This document shows, in pieces, positions 10,840-22,095 of a DNA stretch of 64,000 bases (position 1 is its first letter; each line of letters begins with the position of its first letter). The stretch comes from Craterostigma plantagineum (Eukaryota; Streptophyta; Magnoliopsida; Lamiales; Linderniaceae). Where the stretch lies: the NCBI GenBank assembly GCA_027422505.1, contig JAPQWV010000002.1:30978501-31042500 (forward strand), written 5' to 3'. The position numbers and the translations under genes were made by a program. The notes below the pieces were generated by a model. It had not been told where the DNA came from. It made no database searches and saw only the letters and a program-made list of their open reading frames with translations.

Positions 10840-13445
10840 TGGATGATGTGAATAATTATAATAATAATAATAATAATCGAAAATTAACTTATTCAATTAT
10901 AATAATATTAGACCGACGACTCTTATTAGCCTTCATATGTACTTACTAACCTTTTATCAAACGAGGGTACTTAGGATAATATCATTGGATGAAAATGAAA
11001 TATTTCTAGAATCTGACCCCGACCCAAAATGAATTTCCACCCCTAATTTAATATTTTGTAAGTAAATGAGTAGCCGACTTTTATATGAGTGGACGTTGCT
11101 GGAAAATATTCCAAAAGCGCAAAGCATAGTTCTTCTTAGTCAATGTCGTGTGTAGTGTGCACTAGGCCCGTTGTCTTTTATATAATATATAATTTCGTGA
11201 TTGATATTTTGTTGCTTATATAATATAGCACGAATGAAAAAATTGAAAATCGGAGTTGCCTTCACTATTCATAGTAACCTTATCATCACATATTAACGTT
11301 TCACACGTGCCAGAAAAAACTGGAATAAATGCCTAGTGGAAGGAAAATAAGTAAGCGACAAGCAAAACATGCATATAATACAACTCTGAAGAAGAGCAAC
11401 AAAAGAAGTTGAGGACAAAAAGCACACATTATATTATACAACAAATGAAATGCCTATTTTTATGATGATTACTAATTACTGATTATATATCCTGCAAACG
11501 TTGTACTATCGTCATATCCATCAAAGCCCGTGACAGAAGAAATGCTGTATTTGCATCATGCATGCATGGTAATAATAATTACTCGCTATTTTCCAGACGA
11601 AATAAATTAAACGAAAAACAGCCATTTTTCAGAAGAGATGCAAAGATACGACGTTTGATGGATCCACGCTTTGGTACCACAAACGAAGAAGAAGAGAACG
11701 ACTTGTTGTCTGAAATAGGGTTTTTAATCTCCATGTATATCTGAATCTACTGAGCAGAAAATCTCAAAAAAAACTTTGGAGTTTGAAGAATTGGAAAGAT
11801 CAGAGAAAATAAATATATGTTGTATATAAGTTTTTGTTGCTTCGACTAAAGAGACGACGTATATGATATATATAGAATCGTCTCAACTGTAGTCGACGAT
11901 AAGTTCCGTGAAGCTTCCTAAGCAGCACCCCTTAAACTTGCCAGTCGACGCAGAACTTCAACGCTTGACTTTGTAATGCATTCTTTGCTTACTAATTCGC
12001 ATCGCGGCAACATCACATTAATTATTATTTTATTTGGCTTTAATAGTATCAAATTCTATATATAGTTTATTTCTCCACGACTTCGACAATATTCAAATTA
12101 TTTTTATATGTAGCTCGCAACATAACTTTGGGATTCCCATATTGATTCAGTGTGGCAGCTACAAATTACTATTTTACCTCTAATTTTATATTTATCATCA
12201 TTACATCCTTAAAATCATTTTTTAATTCTTAAAATAATATAAAATTAAATCCAACATTATAATTTTATCTATTAAAATATAAATTAATATAATAGATTTA
12301 TATAGTCAAGCACACACATCGGGTGCCAAAGTACTAGTGTTATTTTAAATATATCGTCTAATTAAATGAATTACTAATTAACTTTTTTTCAAAAGTTTGC
12401 GAGAAATAACCCTTATCGGCCGGCCTTTCGAAATAAAATATTAATTAAGGAGCCACCGAACAATTCTAGATCACATGGGCCCCACACTTATCTGAAGTGC
12501 TGTGAGTTTGGCTATGGTCTCACATATCATACGCGATGGAGAGGTTAATAAACACGTAACTTTTTCCCAATCGTCCAATCTTTTCTGTGGTTGTTAGAAA
12601 TATAATATTTATTTTTACACTCATTATTTAGTCTCATACTTCAAAATAAATTATTGCATTTGGCGGTCTCGGCTTGAGTCGAAAACTGCACATTATCATC
12701 TAGTTGATTATACATACTAGTACTCTTTGCAACACTCAAGTGTTACATATATATTATGTAAATTTATTTCAATTATAATAGTTAATTGAAATTATAATTT
12801 GAATTGTACTATGTATATATAAATTATAAAATTAGAGGTATAAGAATTAACTAAAAATAGTAATTAAAAGATAGGAGTGATTTTCAAAATTTTGTTACTA
12901 ATTTTTTTTGTGAAATTGACAGAGATAGGACAATTTATAGCTACCGCTTACGCTTAATAAAATATAACGGATACCTTGACGTTCTTATTCAATACAAAGC
13001 CCATCAACAACATTTTAAGTAAATTTCGGCCTACTTTAGGCCCATTAGGCCCACTTTCTCCAACCAATTTTTTTCACAGTAAATTTCTATTGCATTGCTT
13101 TGCAACTTTGTGTACACGGTTTCAAGTAACTAGTCTATTACAAACATGACAACTTCTGTGTCTTTATGCGAATCATTGTGTTGAGATTATTAAAAAGTGG
13201 GTGTTGCCCAGATAATTCAAGCTCTTCGAGCCAGTATGTATATAAGAGGCTTTCTCCTCCTATCACCAATTAGTTTTATGAAGTACCACTCGATTTCTAA
13301 TAATTAAAGGAAACTTATTTATTTACAACCCGTTGATTAATTAATGATCGTGTAATTAACCGCAGCTAATATTGAAATCAAGAGAAAAAAAAATGAACTG
13401 TATGTCGAATTGTCGATACTAAGCATGTCGAGCCAGCTAAAAACG
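10840..13445 (+). repeat. Tandem segmental duplication, unit 1
   Basis: Collinear blocks in this unit recur in the same order at 13455-15435. They include the TGACCCCGACCCAAA block (11015 and 13637), the AGAAGTTGAGGACAAAAAGC block (11404 and 13968), a short ORF (11562 and 14124), CTAGATCACATGGGCCCCAC (12467 and 14941), and the GGCCCATTAGGCCCAC block (13040 and 15170). Unit 1 is longer because of indels, mostly between 12000 and 13000. Confidence 0.85.
11562..11744 (+). CDS. Candidate micropeptide gene, unit 1 (60 aa)
   Basis: This is a 60-codon frame from ATG to TGA. Its central ~100 bp differ from the unit 2 copy at only three positions, two of them silent, while surrounding DNA has many indels. 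The peptide has a basic half (RRDAKIR) followed by an acidic tail (NEEEENDLLSEIG), no signal peptide and no membrane segment. I do not recognise the family. The segment just upstream (CCTGCAAACGTTGTA, then a CATATCCATCA block) is also shared with unit 2. It could instead be one exon of a longer gene or a non-coding RNA. Translation is inferred only. Confidence 0.35.
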   Translation: MHGNNNYSLFSRRNKLNEKQPFFRRDAKIRRLMDPRFGTTNEEEENDLLSEIGFLISMYI

Positions 13446-13454
13446 TTTTGATGA

Positions 13455-15435
13455 GGAGGATGAATATGATGGATGATGATGAATAATTATAATAATAATC
13501 GAAAGTTAACTTATGCAATTATAATAATATTAGTCTTACGACTACTTATTACCATTTCAATGGGACTTACTAACCTTTTATCAAACTGATGGTACTTAGA
13601 ATATTAACATCGATTGAAAATGAATATTTGTAGAATCTGACCCCGACCCAAAGTGAATTTCCACCCCTAATTAATATTTGGTCAAAAATAAATGAGTAGC
13701 CGACTTATATGAGTGAACGTTGCTGGAAATATTCCAAAAGCGCAAGCACAGTCCTAAGTCAATGGTGCGCTATAGGCCCGTTGTCTTTTATATAATTATA
13801 TGATCAATATTTTGTTGCTTATATAATATATAGTACGGAGGAAAAAATGTACAACATATTATTAACTTTTCACACGTGCCAGAAAAACAATAATAAACGC
13901 CAGTGGAAAATAAGTAAGCGACAAGCAAAACATGCGTAGAATACCCACTCTGCAGAACAGCAACAAAAGAAGTTGAGGACAAAAAGCACACATTATATAT
14001 TACACGACCAAATAAAATGTCTATTTTATGATGCTTATTTATTTATTATATCTTTTACTATATATATAATATATATCCTGCAAACGTTGTAATATCGTCA
14101 TATCCATCAGAGCCCGTGACAGAATGTTGTATTGCATGCATGGTAATTACTCGCCATTTTCGCTGCGAAAAAAATTGAAAAAAGAAAAGCAGATATTTTT
14201 CAGAAGAGATGCAAAGATACGACTTTTGATGGATCCACGCTTTGGCACCACAAACGAAGAAGAAGAGAATGACTTGTTGTCTGAAATAGGTCTTTTATTT
14301 ATCGTCACCATATTATATATGTCTAAACAAATCTGATGAGCAGAAGAATCTCACACTTTGGGGTTATTATATTGGGAGTTTGAAGATTTAGAAAAAGGAG
14401 AGAAAATAAATGTTTTAGATGAGTTTGTTGCTTCGACTTGAGAAACGAATATATGCATATATATATATATATATATATATATTACGTGCATCGAAGTTTC
14501 CGCGAAGCTTCGCACCGCACGGTCTACGGATTGTGCGGTCAACTTAGGAACTTAGACGACTTTGTGTGCCTCCTGTCCTTGATATAATACTACCTGAAAA
14601 GCTATATAAGTCTGACGTTAATAATATCAAATTACATAAGTAATTATATTCTGCACATATAACTTCAATATTGAAGTAAACAGATCTAGTGTATTCAAAC
14701 TATTTATATGTAGCTCGGAACATAATTTTATACAACGAATTTGACTTCGATTTATTTCATTTAAAGTAGATCATCCGGTTTAACGTGCCTAGCTAAGTTT
14801 GTTCTACAAATCCATAGTATCAATCATATTAATAAGTTCAATTATTTATTTATTTCCTTTTTTTTCCAAAGTTTGCGAGAGATAACCCTTCGTTATCGGC
14901 CTTTCAAAATAAAATATATTATCAATTCTTAAGGACAAGTCTAGATCACGTGGGCCCCACTTATTTGAAGTTCGATTTCGGCGATGTCCCACATATCAAG
15001 GAAGAGTGGAGCTTTTAATTAAGCACTCTTTCAATCTTTTTGTGGTTGTTAAGAATATAACAGCTTTTTTTCTTACACTTCTTTATTAAATATTGCATGT
15101 GCTCGGCTACGGCTTGAGTGGAAAACTTGACATTATTCATGCTAGACAAAGCCCATTTCGACCCACTATAGGCCCATTAGGCCCACTTTCTCAAACCAAT
15201 TTTTTTTCACAGTGAATTTCTATTGCATTGAATTGCAATTTGCAATGTCAAACTTTTTGTACACTGTTTCAAGTAACAAGTCTCAAGACAACTTCTGTAC
15301 GTTTATCCGAATGATTAAAGGAAACTTATTTTGCTACCCATAACTAATTCATAATCGTGGAGTTAACGGCAGCTATTAATGCAATTAAGAGAAAAAAAAT
15401 GAATTGCATGTCGATACTAAGCATGTCGACATAGC
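13455..15435 (+). repeat. Tandem segmental duplication, unit 2
   Basis: Second, shorter copy of 10840-13445, head to tail with it. Non-coding blocks differ by many indels, whereas the short ORF and its leader stay nearly identical. The GGCCCA motifs near 15170 resemble plant TCP/site II elements and occur in both units. Confidence 0.85.
14124..14336 (+). CDS. Candidate micropeptide gene, unit 2 (70 aa; 66 aa from the internal ATG)
   Basis: Counterpart of the frame at 11562. The matching start is the internal ATG at 14136. The stretch from FFRRDAKIR to LLSEIG is identical apart from one R-to-L change; the termini differ. A TATA-rich element lies at about 14055-14078, 50-70 bp upstream, followed by the same leader blocks as unit 1. 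The alternative reading is an exon bounded by TTTTTCAG and GTCTTT. Function unknown. Confidence 0.35.
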   Translation: MLYCMHGNYSPFSLRKKLKKEKQIFFRRDAKIRLLMDPRFGTTNEEEENDLLSEIGLLFIVTILYMSKQI

Positions 15436-16830
15436 TCTTTTGTAAGGAACACCGAATTCTGAATTTGTCCATGTCTTGATGCAGCTTGTATCTTCTTTTA
15501 TTTATTTATTTAAATATACATACAATAATCAATGAGCTATTTCAAAGATGGGACCTTTTACTTAAATCATCTGTTGTTAGACTCTGCAATATTTATGATT
15601 ATTGTGTCCGTTGTGTTTCCAGGTATTTTGCTCCATGTGTAGTGTATGGGTACCATTTACTCGAGTATAGTACGAAGCCCAATTTGATGAATTGATATAA
15701 ATATTCAATGATAATAATAGTAAAATGTTGTTGTAGCACGTGATTAATTGTGACTGGCATTACTACATTACATTTTTGCTATAATTTTTTCAATTTTTAA
15801 TTAATTATCTAAATTATAAACAAGTTATTGCAGACTAGATTAGAGGCATAATGAGCTAAATTTTTATGAGGGTAAACGAAGGACGCTCTATTTTTGGAAG
15901 CTATACTATAACAAACGAACATTCAATTGATAATATTCATGTCATTTTTTTACAATTTTTTAGGACAACAATGCTTGAAATTCCATTTTAATTTCGAATC
16001 AGTCGAAATCAAGCTTTATTCATAATTTCAACAGTTATTGAGCATGATTTTCCGTTATTGCTTTGTACATAAGATAAAAGTGAACTCACTTTCTTGGACA
16101 ATTATGATCTCAACTACTACCTTCTCTCCCTCGCACTCTGTCATCTTTTTAATATTAATTACTATTGATTATGTGGAGCCCACTCCAACATTATTTTCTT
16201 TTTTATTTTATCTTCTTTTAAAAATAGCTTATAGATGTTTGCCATCACCAATCACTCTAACTTAGATGAATCTTAATCGAGATTAATTATTCTGAACCAC
16301 AAATTTTCATACATCTCAAGTTCAATCATTGAGCGGTGATAAGTAAGAATTTCAATTCGAACTCATAATATCTTTATAGAAAACTTGACTATTTTGTAAT
16401 AGTGATATCGATTTCAAACAAATTTCAACTTTTAATGCACCATGGCCAAGCCCAAATATGGCCACGAGTTTCTTGATCGGCTTTAGTTATTTTCTCTCCC
16501 TATCCACCTTTAAAAACACACTTTTTTTTAGAATACTTATATTTTTAGTAAAGTAAAATCCAATCTTTAGATTTTGCAATAAAAACAATCATCAAACAAC
16601 GGTCAACATGTCGAGTTAAATCAAAGTACACTTGCAAGCAAGAATTGCCACTAAAAACACCGATGCACTCACATCCATGACTAAATTTACTACCTATTGC
16701 AATCTGTCGTAATATATTTTATTTAAAAACAAAAAAAAAAACGTTTATTCTTCACATAGACAGTTCAACTCACACGACTATCGAGGCCCAAAGTATTGTA
16801 TTTATTCTGCCGTGTCTCCTCAGCTATGTA
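15436..16830. other. Intergenic DNA upstream of the START-like gene
   Basis: AT-rich sequence with no recognised gene or element. The last ~400 bp probably hold the promoter of the gene that begins coding at 17365. Confidence 0.45.
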
Positions 16831-17364
16831 TTCTTCAAGAAATCTCTTCCAATATCATCAAACTCAGTTCAAGAAATAAACCCCAATATATTCCTCGATC
16901 TTCCTTAAACGATGTCGTAAGATCAAATCAATTTGGACTTTCTTTGCAGGTGGGTTTTTTCTTACCTCGTTGAATAGTCGATCTTTTGAGTTTTCTTCAA
17001 AGATTGAGTCTCATGTTTGATTTACAAGAAAGATTAAGACAGCTTACCTTTGTATAACTTTTGATTCCTGAAATAAAGAGTAATAATCTCATGATGTGTC
17101 TGTGTGTGTTTTGTTGTATGATTTGATCATTATTGTGTGTAGACATCAAATGAATCTGAAGAAATGATTTTTCTTACCGTTAATAAACATTAGTTTGGTA
17201 TGAGCCAAACATGGCGCTGGCTAAGATTTGCCAAATTAGCTACTTGTTTCTGTTATGTTAGTATATTACAGATATAATATATAAACACACACATGATTTC
17301 GGTCCACATAAGAATTAAATTTGGTGGTTTTAATTCTTTCCATTCATATGTTCATAGGGTATAT

Positions 17365-19490
17365 ATGAAAAAAATGGAAATAAAAGGCGGCAGTATATCC
17401 GATTACAGAAACAAGCTAGACAAGACTCTTGCGATCGGCGACCTTACGAATGATGAGATAATTCGAAGCCTCGTTAAGAATCAAATTTCAGGTTCTTTTC
17501 GATCCTTTGTAATTTCGGACAAAAAAATCGACATATTAATGTATAGTTTAGCGCTAATTTTATGTTGTCCTAAACGCAGAATGTAATGAGGAATTGGTCG
17601 AAAGAAGGAGCAAAGAGGTATCCCATTTCCTCGATATGCTGAGAAGTGCTTCTCACGAAAACGTTGAGAGGTCGAAATCGAGGGACGGGCCCGGCGCCCA
17701 ATGGAAAGTATGCGAATCTTAATTTCGTTGTATAATTCGAATCGACTAAAATGTGTATTTTAATTTTCGTTTGATTTATGCTATTTTTCGTAGGTTAAAC
17801 AGGATAATGAAGATTATCGAGTTATGTACCGCGAGGAAGGCGCTCGATTTCACACGCTGCTCGTCGAAGGGTACACTGATGGGCCCGTCGATGTTTGTAA
17901 GAAAAAACGTTTTTAAAATTTTTTATTACATTTCGAATCGAAAATTTTAGATGTAATGTTCTAACAGGTATGTGTATTTCGTGCGAGTCGACTCTATACA
18001 AACAATGGTAAGATTCTTTGGGTATAGAGAAGAAGAGTTGCGTAATTTAATCTTCTTTAAAATCATTATTATTCAAAACGACGTTTTTTTTGGCACTTAG
18101 GTGGCCTCAGCTAACGATACCGACTTTCAGAGTTCTTTCTTCGGAATGCCTTCAAAGAATCCGGCCTGGCGAACAAATTTCGTTAGTTAGGTAGTTTTCT
18201 ATTTTGTCGCGCGTAATCGCAATTTTATTAGGTAAATACTAACGTAAATCGAAATATTTTGGGAAGAAAGAATGAAGCTTCCATGGCCGCTATCGACTAG
18301 GGAGGCTTTAATACATTACTTTGCATTTGAGTACTTTCAAGACGACCTAATGGTGGTGCTCATCAATTCGGTATATTATTAATAGCCGTAAATTTTACGA
18401 TTTCTATCGCATAATTAAGCTTAATAATTAATAACCCGTATACGTATAATAATATCATATTAAGATTTCCGACTCGGAGAATTTAGACCTCAATACGCAC
18501 GGATTCACGAGAGACGTAATTCCCGAGGTAGAAGACGTAGTGAGGATCGATTTGATCGGCGGATTTGCGCTTCAAAAAGTGACCGAAAAGCGCAGTTATT
18601 TTCGGTAAATTCTTCTGTTTATTTTTTAAATATTCGAAAATTTATTCAGTCTTAAATACATTTTGCAATGGCAATAGCAAATTTGTTTTTTCGTTCAGCA
18701 CGATAGGAAACATAGATTTGAAATTGGACTTCGTTCCTACGGCGCTGATCAATTTTATCTCGAGGCAGGTCATTGGAAGCGGATTTATGCTCTACAAAAA
18801 GGTTTCGACGATTTTTTTTAGTATAAATTTTTTTCATTACCGATTCTTAAATATTGTTTGATATATAAAAGGAAGTCGCCGCCGTTTCGAAGGGCGAGGA
18901 CGGAAAATTTCACGAGGCGTTGATGGATCCCCTTTACATTCATATGCGCAAAGTTGTTTACCACGAAAAACCTAAATCGAAAGAAGTGTCTGTCATTCTA
19001 GAAAATTCTAGAAGCCTCGAAGAAGAAGAAAGCCATGAAGAAGAGGTTTTTACGGAGAAAAATGACGAGAAAACGAATAAAAGCGAGTACGCATCCACCC
19101 ATGAAATTGAGGAGGTCGACGAGGAAGATAATGATGAAACCGATTTAAAAGTAGATAAATTGCCATTCGAAGAAATCGAAAACAAAAGGGCCGATAATAG
19201 AGAGGATGAGAACTTCGAAAACGTATACGAAAAAAAGAAGGCCTCGATACGACCCGAGGTTCAACGGGCTTTGGAGACGCTCGAAAGGGCAATTTCGGCG
19301 TTTCGGGAGCTGAACAAAAATTCCGAGAGACATCGCTCTGGCGTTGGCGGCGAAGGCATAAGGAGTTTAGGAAACGAAGATGTCCCGACGGATATAAAAA
19401 ATGGCGAAGAAATAGAATCGTCGTCAAGATTTAGTTCGCAGGTTCATCCTCCCAGGTAAAATTTTACAACTATTTATAGCATATATATGT

Positions 19491-19526
<36 letters not shown>

Positions 19527-20213
19527 TGGCTTGCCGACCCAATGGGTATAATCCAACACCAAAACAAAATAAGGGTGGTTAGTGTTTTAACATGGATAGT
19601 GTAATGTGTAGGTAGGAATGCCACTTGTCAAAAATTTAACTGGAGTTGGGTTATATCCAATTGGGTAGGCAAGTCAAAACCATCCGTCATAGCTACCTTG
19701 CCCATGTTGGTACGCAGTCCAACTCCGTTGAATTTTCGACACGTCATCCAAAATTCAAATTTTCATCAACTATCGAAAATCAAGCGGAGCTCGTTCAAAG
19801 TGGGTAGAGAACAAAAGACCTATATATATATAGGTTTGCTATGGTGCCCACCTACCGTGAGCAACCACCGTGAGCACCATAAGCAAATCTCTCAATTGTT
19901 TGCTTTTTTTCGATTCTCAACGACGCCAATACCTCCGTAAACCCTCTCATATCCATTGCTAACCTAAATTGTCATCTCCAACACGTTAATTTTTAAGAAA
20001 ATCATCACCTCGGTACTTCGTCAACAGTGAATACGAAATAATGATTTTTCTTAAAAATTAACGTGTTGGAGATTGTGATTTAGGTTAGCAATGGATATGA
20101 GAGGGTTTACGGAGATATTGGCGTCGTTGAAAATCGAAACAAAGCAAACAGTTGAGAGATTTGCTTATGGTGCTCACGGTGGTTGCTCACGGTAGATGGG
20201 CACCATAGCAAAC

Positions 20214-20247
<34 letters not shown>

Positions 20248-20559
20248 CGAGATAATTGTAAGTAGTTTATGAGTGATTTTCCCGGTGATTGAAATATTTT
20301 TTTTTGTTTCAGTGACAAGGAGTACGAAAACGCCTCCTTTGTCGGGGAAACGAAACAAAGCAAGATAGCGCCCGTCTCGCCCTTGCCGGACTACACTTCT
20401 TTGGAACGCCTGATGAACGACGAGGAGGAGACGAGCGTCGATTTCGTCGGGAAATTACCGAAAAAGGACGATCTAAAGGCGCAGCTCGGCGATGCCGGGG
20501 CGAAGAGGATTAAAAACAAACGTTCGAGTCGATTTCGGTGTTTGCCTTTTGGCTCATAA
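17365..20559 (+). CDS. START/Bet v1-like lipid-binding protein (polyketide cyclase-like), 10 coding exons
   Basis: Coding exons: 17365-17491, 17580-17707, 17794-17896, 17968-18007, 18101-18190, 18271-18370, 18465-18604, 18699-18801, 18872-19455, 20313-20559. They join without a frame break into about 553 residues. A 5' UTR intron probably runs 16950-17357. The first ~70 residues (DYRNKLDKTL... NEELVERRSK) and the central part (EGYTDGPVDVC, WWPQLTIPTF, LPWPLSTREALIHYFAFEY, GGFALQK) match the plant family annotated as polyketide cyclase/dehydrase and lipid transport superfamily. The C-terminal third is strongly acidic, then has a helical stretch (RPEVQRALETLERAISAF). There is no clear signal peptide. 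The ligand is unknown; lipid binding is inferred from the fold family. All splice sites are GT-AG. Confidence 0.88.
19832..20215. mobile_element. Foldback MITE with ~175-bp arms, inside the last intron of the START-like gene
   Basis: The left arm 19832-20006 and right arm 20041-20215 are near-perfect inverted complements with a ~34-bp loop. The ends read AGGTTTGCTATGGTGCCCA and its complement, with one mismatch a few bases further in. TA and CT dinucleotide runs abut the two sides, so the target duplication cannot be called. Both arms contain ACCGTGAGCA motifs in tandem. When the intron is transcribed it would fold into a long hairpin. Confidence 0.85.
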
Positions 20560-21416
20560 GTCATTCCAAGTACAAGAAAAGAATAATAAGTAAAAACTAC
20601 TCTTTTTAGTCCATAAGCAGCAGTATGGTGATAGCATTTTGAGTTGATTAGTTCTCCTTCAAGATTCGACGGAGAAATAAATAAATTTGAGTCAGCCACT
20701 CTTCGATTTTCTTTTATTCTGTTTTTTTGTTAAATTTCATTCGGCTGTAAAATCGGCCCAGTTTAAAAGGAGAGTTGGCTGACATTAGTTGGAGGAGTTT
20801 TATTCCGATGTTGGGCTCAATAACGAAATTTATGTTTTTAAAATTATTTATTGTATATCTGTCGTAAAAATGGGACTAGGATCTCACTAGAGACATTAAA
20901 TTAAACTTCCAAGTCCATATTCAACTTAGTGAGGATATAAAAAAACTCCTTGTTTTCGTTTTCTTTCTATCAATTTGATATATTTAGTCCAAATAGAGCT
21001 TAATTTAATTTTTTTCTACCCGCCGGAGGTATCATTACAAATCGCCACAAATCTGGTGTTTTTCAATATGAAGCGAATCTAAACTCCAACAACGAAAGAT
21101 TGTCAAATGTACAAGTACAACTATGGAGTAATCAGAAAATAAAGAGATATCAAATAATAGCCGTACATAATAAAGAAGCCCATCAAAATTAGAGGCTCCA
21201 TTCTTACACGGGCGTAATAGAGATATAAAATAATAGCCGTACATAATAAATAAATAGATTTATTTAAAACTCTAAAATCTAGAAAGAAATTAATAACAAA
21301 ATAAAAAGTACGCCGGGATGGGGCGTGTAACCCGCCGGAAACCGCAGTCGACAAGCCTACCTAACTGAAACCCTCTTGTCGTAATCAGTTTCTAAGGAAT
21401 TAACATGAAATAAAGT
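20560..21416. other. Intergenic DNA, nothing recognised
   Basis: It contains the 3' flank of the START-like gene and a short near-duplicate around AAATAATAGCCGTACATAAT at 21152 and 21228. Reading frames here look like chance. Confidence 0.5.
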
Positions 21417-21430
21417 TATATATATAAATA
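21417..21430 (+). promoter_or_regulatory. TATA box of the candidate peptide gene
   Basis: The run TATATATATAAATA lies about 77 bp upstream of the ATG at 21507, the usual distance for a plant TATA box plus a short leader. The sequence between is a purine-rich leader with no earlier ATG in good context. Confidence 0.35.
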
Positions 21431-21506
21431 GATAAATCATGGTGAAAAGTAGAAGGCTGGCTGGAGAAGGAGGTAGACGCAAAGAACGAAAGCGGCGGAG
21501 AGAGTG

Positions 21507-21783
21507 ATGAAAACAACTGCGTACATTAATCTTCTAACATTCATTATCGTCTTCTTCTTCTTAGCTCTATTATACAGTAAGTACAAAGAGTGCTGATGAG
21601 AGCCTAATTAATGCTAAGCTTAAGTTGTTCTTTTGCGTACTTAAAAATGTGTATGTGTGTGTAAGAAAAAGGGCGACGACAAATTGAAAAAAAGGGGTGA
21701 GGATTTCGATAATGGAAAACGTGTCACAAATGGAAGAAGACAGCGATGCAGGACCTTTTAAGATTCGTGGCAGCTCGGTATAG
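21507..21783 (+). CDS. Tentative two-exon small secreted-peptide gene (52 aa)
   Basis: Exon 1 (21507-21576) encodes MKTTAYINLLTFIIVFFFLA and three more residues, a typical cleavable signal peptide, and ends at a consensus donor (GTAAGT). With an acceptor at 21693-21694, exon 2 (21695-21783) stays open and ends SDAGPFKIRGSSV-stop, giving 52 residues. The nearer AG at 21664-21665 would give only about 34 residues. No known peptide-hormone motif is recognised. The call rests on TATA box, signal peptide, donor and an open continuation; it may be a chance combination. Confidence 0.3.
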
Positions 21784-21827
21784 TTTTCTCTTCATAGATT
21801 AATATATAAATACTTAAAAGGGAACTT

Positions 21828-22000
21828 TCTCGGGAAAAAATTTAGTTTTAAGTTTTTGCAGTACTATTCATTCTTCTGAAATAACAAAAACCAGTTCATA
21901 ACACTTATAACACTTTTTAAGTTTAGTTATTTATCTCTAAAGTTTATAAAAATTTGGTCCTTTAAACAATAATTTTTCTGACAATAACATATTTAAAACT
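21828..22000 (+). repeat. Dispersed ~200-bp repeat, copy B (diverged)
   Basis: Shares shorter blocks with 3695-3905 in the same orientation, including ATTCTTCTGAAATAAC, CCAGTTCATAACACTT and TTATCTCTAAA. It is more diverged than the other two copies. Confidence 0.4.
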
Positions 22001-22095
22001 TTAAAAGGTGCAGAATTCAAATTACTAAATAAAAATTCTTACACTAAACGTAGAATATTTAAATAAAAAAAAGTCAATAATCAGGGGAAGAAATG

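Noticed and set aside
19050..19427. 125-codon minus-strand frame inside exon 9 of the START-like gene
   Set aside because: It overlaps a clearly coding acidic exon and has no supporting features.
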